Below, piece by piece: positions 11,460-14,232 of a stretch of DNA of 14,232 bases. This stretch comes from Ardenticatenaceae bacterium (GTDB taxonomy: Bacteria > Chloroflexota > Anaerolineae > Promineifilales > Promineifilaceae): positions 1-14,232 of the forward strand of contig JACKBR010000084.1 in the NCBI GenBank assembly GCA_020634495.1. Direction: 5' to 3'. Every line of letters starts with the position of its first letter. The stretch's first letter is position 1. Both the position numbers and the translations under genes were made by a program. The notes below the pieces were generated by a model. That model saw nothing but the letters and a program-made list of their open reading frames with translations. It had not been told where the DNA came from and did not search any database.

Positions 11460-14232
11460 ATGTTTAAGAAACTAGTTTCCAAATTCGTTAGTGATCCTAA
11501 CCAAAAAATTATCGACAGCCTCAAACCCACCGTGCAGCAAGTGGCAGATTTAGAGCCGCAAATGCAGCAGCTTTCGGTAGAGGAATTGCGCGCCAAAACG
11601 GCCGAATTAAAAGAGCGTTTCGCTGCCGGTGAAACATTAGATGACCTGCTGCCCGAAGCCTTTGCCCTGGTACGCGAAGCCTCCGTGCGCACCACCGGTC
11701 TGCGCCATTACGATGTGCAAATCATGGGCGGCGTTCTGCTCCATCAAAGCGAAGTGGTAGAAATGCGCACCGGAGAAGGCAAAACGCTCGTCGGAACCCT
11801 GCCGCTGTTTCTCAACGCCCTCACCGGGCGCGGCGTTCACCTAGTTACTGTCAATGAATATCTGGCGCGTCGTGACGGTGGCTGGATGGGCAAAATTTTC
11901 CATATCCTTGGCCTGACCGTTGGCTGCATTGGCCCCCAAAAATTCTCAGCGCTGTACGACCCCGACTACGTAAATCCAGGGGCAGAGCTGGAAGACGAGC
12001 GGCTGGTACATTGGCGGCCAAGCACACGCAAGCAAGCCTATTTGGCAGACATTACCTACGGCATCAGCAGCGAATTTGGCTTTGATTACCTGCGCGACAA
12101 CATGGCCACCAGCCGGGACAAGCTGGTTCAGCGAGACCTGGTTTTTGCCATTATTGATGAGGTTGATAACGTACTGATTGATGAAGCGCGGACGCCGCTT
12201 ATTATTTCTGGCCCGGCCGATCGGTCTGGCAAAGAGTACAGCCGCTTTTCAGAATATGTCCGTCGCCTCAAGCGTAACACCGAAGAAGATGAAGATGCCG
12301 AGCCAAACGGTCACTACGATTTAGATGAAAAGAGCCGCTCCATTAGCCTGACCGACATGGGGATTGCCGAAATTGAGCAGCGCATTCCTGAAATTGACCC
12401 GGAGGCAGGGGACAGCCTCTATGATCCTCGCTTTTTCCATCTGACCTACTATTTGGACAATGCGCTCAAGGCCCAATATTTGTACAAGCGCGATGTGCAG
12501 TACGTTGTGCAGCACGGTGAAGTGATTATTGTGGATGACTTTACCGGCCGTCTCATGGCAGGTCGCCGTTATTCTGAAGGTTTGCACGAAGCCATCGAGG
12601 CAAAAGAAGGTGTGCAAATCAAGCGAGAGACAGTAACGGTTGCCACGATCACCCTGCAAAATTACTTCCGCCTGTTTGAAAAGCTGGCGGGCATGACGGG
12701 TACCGCCCTCACTGATGCTGAAGAGTTTGACAAGATTTATGAGCTGGGTGTAACCCCGCTGCCGACGAATGTGCAATATATTGTGGATAACAATCTGTGG
12801 GGATTGGTGGAGAAGAAAGAAAAGGTCGAAAATTCAGAACAAATCATTTATGTGGATCCCCAAACCGAGCAGCCAAAATTTTATAAACGGCTGGATCATC
12901 CAGACCAAATTTATGGCACGGAAGAGGCCAAAGACAAGGCGATCGTGCGTGAAGTAAAGCGCGTGGTTGAGTCTGGGCGTCCGGTGCTGGTGGGAACGAC
13001 CTCTGTTGAACATTCTGAAACGATTGACCGTCTGCTCCATGAAGCCAAGATTGGGCATAAGGTGCTAAACGCGAAAATCCACCAATCGGAAGCGCTGGTT
13101 GTGGCCCAGGCGGGGCGCAAGGGTGCGGTAACGATCTCTACCAACATGGCTGGTCGTGGTACGGACATTTTGTTGGGGGGCAACCCTGAAGGGTTGGCGG
13201 CTGAATTATTAGAGCGAGAGATGTTTAAACGGCCGTTGCTCACCCAACTCATCTTCAAATTTCTGGAAGAAGGCGAAGACGCCGCCCGCGAATTTACCAG
13301 CCGCAACAGCAAGCTCGATGGCGATCTGGTACCCTGGATAATTTCTGAAAAAGCCCAATTAGATGCCGCACTGGTTGAAATTGAAGATTTGCAAGTCATG
13401 GGGTACCTAACCCGCCTGCTTGGTGAGCAGTACCAACTAGAATATAACGAAATCCGAAACGCCCTGCGCCTGATTACCGCCGGTGATTTAGGTGAAGCGC
13501 GTGAATACCTGGAAGAGCTAGATAAAGATGTGGCGCTTGTTGAAGAAACAATACGCCTGCGCGATCTCTACATCGGCTACCAACGCGCCCAAAACGACAA
13601 TGGCCTGCTGGCCCAGTTCCTGGCAGAAATCCTGTTTGAACAACATTACATTGCTCGTGCCGCCCTGATTCGCGCCATTCTAAACGAAGATAGAGACGAG
13701 GCAGCCAAAGTAGTTCAAGCCGTGCCGGGCATCTCGGCGCAGTGGATTGATAAGATTGCTAATTTGCGCCAACAAACGGAGCGGGAGCGTGACGAAGTCT
13801 GGCATTTAGGCGGCCTCCATGTCATTGGCTCTGAACGGCACGAGTCGCGCCGCATCGACAACCAGCTGCGTGGGCGTGCTGCCCGCCAGGGAGACCCCGG
13901 TTCCTCTCGCTTCTTCCTTTCATTAGAAGATGATTTGATGCGCCGCTTTGGTGGGGAAAGGCTCAAAAGCTGGATGTCCAAAGGGTTGTTGTCGAACATC
14001 CCAGACGACATGCCGCTTGAGTTTGGTGTGCTGGATCGCATGATTGAGAGCGCCCAGGAACGGGTTGAAGGCTACAACTTCGACATTCGCAAAAACATTG
14101 TGGAATATGATGATGTCATGAATCGTCAGCGTATGGCCACATACAATGAACGTCGCGCAATTTTGATGGGCGAGGGCATTGACTACGACGACCGAATTGA
14201 TGACGCCTTTGCTACAGCCATTGCCCAGCTTG
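11460..14232 (+). CDS. secA: Preprotein translocase ATPase SecA (3' end beyond window)
   Basis: The first 924 residues of SecA, the ATP-driven motor that pushes unfolded preproteins through SecYEG; the frame is open to the window edge. N-terminus 'MFKKLVSKFVSDPNQKIIDS' is family-like. NBD1: Walker A MRTGEGKT (102-109) and DEAD-like 'DEVDNVLIDEARTPLIISGP' (233-252), with Asn237 where Ser is usual. About 24 residues are added before it compared with E. coli (around 170-195, 'YDPDYVNPGAELEDERL'). The preprotein cross-linking domain and 'LAGMTGTA' follow, then NBD2 with 'NMAGRGTDILLGGNPE' (562-577) and 'GGLHVIGSERHESRRIDNQL' (784-803). The 206 residues between those two NBD2 motifs far exceed the roughly 45 in E. 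coli. 'RQGDPGSSRFFLSLEDDLM' and 'VEYDDVMNRQR' show that the frame is intact. The start has only a weak AAGAGA ribosome-binding site. Confidence 0.95.
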   Translation, partial: MFKKLVSKFVSDPNQKIIDSLKPTVQQVADLEPQMQQLSVEELRAKTAELKERFAAGETLDDLLPEAFALVREASVRTTGLRHYDVQIMGGVLLHQSEVVEMRTGEGKTLVGTLPLFLNALTGRGVHLVTVNEYLARRDGGWMGKIFHILGLTVGCIGPQKFSALYDPDYVNPGAELEDERLVHWRPSTRKQAYLADITYGISSEFGFDYLRDNMATSRDKLVQRDLVFAIIDEVDNVLIDEARTPLIISGPADRSGKEYSRFSEYVRRLKRNTEEDEDAEPNGHYDLDEKSRSISLTDMGIAEIEQRIPEIDPEAGDSLYDPRFFHLTYYLDNALKAQYLYKRDVQYVVQHGEVIIVDDFTGRLMAGRRYSEGLHEAIEAKEGVQIKRETVTVATITLQNYFRLFEKLAGMTGTALTDAEEFDKIYELGVTPLPTNVQYIVDNNLWGLVEKKEKVENSEQIIYVDPQTEQPKFYKRLDHPDQIYGTEEAKDKAIVREVKRVVESGRPVLVGTTSVEHSETIDRLLHEAKIGHKVLNAKIHQSEALVVAQAGRKGAVTISTNMAGRGTDILLGGNPEGLAAELLEREMFKRPLLTQLIFKFLEEGEDAAREFTSRNSKLDGDLVPWIISEKAQLDAALVEIEDLQVMGYLTRLLGEQYQLEYNEIRNALRLITAGDLGEAREYLEELDKDVALVEETIRLRDLYIGYQRAQNDNGLLAQFLAEILFEQHYIARAALIRAILNEDRDEAAKVVQAVPGISAQWIDKIANLRQQTERERDEVWHLGGLHVIGSERHESRRIDNQLRGRAARQGDPGSSRFFLSLEDDLMRRFGGERLKSWMSKGLLSNIPDDMPLEFGVLDRMIESAQERVEGYNFDIRKNIVEYDDVMNRQRMATYNERRAILMGEGIDYDDRIDDAFATAIAQL
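13191..13808 (+). other. SecA NBD2 insertion encoding region
   Basis: Codons 578-783 of secA separate 'GGNPE' from 'GGLHVIG', two neighbouring motifs of the second nucleotide-binding fold. The inserted part is hydrophilic and predicted largely helical: 'LGEAREYLEELDKDVALVEE', 'FLAEILFEQHYIARAALIRA', 'ILNEDRDEAAKVV' and 'NLRQQTERERDEVWHL'. It contains no Cys and no recognisable catalytic motif. Codon use and composition look like the rest of the gene, and there is no frameshift. ACGGCCGT at 13229-13236, the only copy seen in secA, lies in the insert. Confidence 0.6.

Larger units (their letters stand above)
533..13236. repeat. Dispersed palindrome ACGGCCGT, about 24 copies
   Basis: By eye, exact copies start at 533, 1500, 1891, 2465, 2747, 2896, 3085, 3818, 3962, 4029, 4582, 5199, 5626, 5815, 6732, 7249, 8347, 8413, 8668, 10076, 10339, 10372, 11372 and 13229. 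Nine extend to the palindrome AACGGCCGTT (1891, 3085, 3818, 4582, 7249, 8413, 8668, 10339 and 13229, counted at the octamer start). The copies fall in genes on both strands, read as T-A-V, (Y/N/D)-G-R or R-P according to frame, and also between genes. Further one-base variants (GCGGCCGT, TCGGCCGT, ACGGCCGA) are common. This is a property of the genome, not of one gene. Confidence 0.9.

Noticed and set aside
12321..12776. Minus-strand 151-residue frame within secA
   Set aside because: Antisense to the SecA preprotein-binding region, with no family signature.

Overview
The window looks like a chromosomal stretch from an uncultured Chloroflexota bacterium (Anaerolineae/Ardenticatenia-like). That is an inference from overall gene character: lipoproteins with Thr/Pro-rich linkers, a multi-SH3 exported protein, a free-standing cobalamin-binding subunit of methylmalonyl-CoA mutase, an 'SDKKD'-type PRPP synthetase and a SecA with large insertions. 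No rRNA, tRNA, CRISPR array, phage gene or transposase is visible. The most striking property is at the DNA level. The perfect palindrome ACGGCCGT occurs about 24 times (about 0.2 expected by chance), in genes on both strands, in several reading frames and between genes.

Layout. 1-1097: a LysE/RhtB-type exporter (248-868) behind a 60-nt hairpin repeat, followed by a 201-bp repeat block with 15-bp terminal inverted repeats. 1098-1745 (minus): a cupredoxin lipoprotein with a Met/His/acid-rich insert. 1872-1949 (minus): a stranded lipoprotein signal-peptide relic. 2040-2644: a VapB-like antitoxin and PIN-domain VapC toxin overlapping by ATGA. 2659-4170 (minus): a large beta-propeller lipoprotein whose 5' end is a near copy of the relic, so direct repeats bracket the toxin-antitoxin pair and the lipoprotein body.

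4342-6757: a divergently oriented metal-uptake unit made of the ABC ATPase (ZnuC type), the ABC-3 permease (ZnuB type) and a Fur-family (Zur-like) regulator, with no substrate-binding protein gene. The znuC start appears leaderless: an extended -10 lies 7 nt upstream of the ATG inside a near-palindrome that could be the regulator's operator. Short dispersed repeats sit in both intergenic gaps, and one of them provides the last codons of znuC. 6730-7020 (minus): a DUF1294 membrane protein that overlaps the 3' end of the fur gene. 7053-7084: a strong terminator. 7098-8786 (minus): an exported protein with six bacterial SH3 domains.

9008-11363: a probable operon of the methylmalonyl-CoA mutase B12-binding subunit, its chaperone GTPase MeaB (GTGA overlap) and ribose-phosphate pyrophosphokinase (11-nt gap). 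11460-14232: secA, running off the right edge, with about 160 extra residues in the second nucleotide-binding fold compared with E. coli SecA. The mutase catalytic subunit and the zinc-binding protein must lie elsewhere if they exist. No entirely new multi-gene system is evident. The best leads are the HIP1-like palindrome, the SecA insert and the signal-peptide relic.
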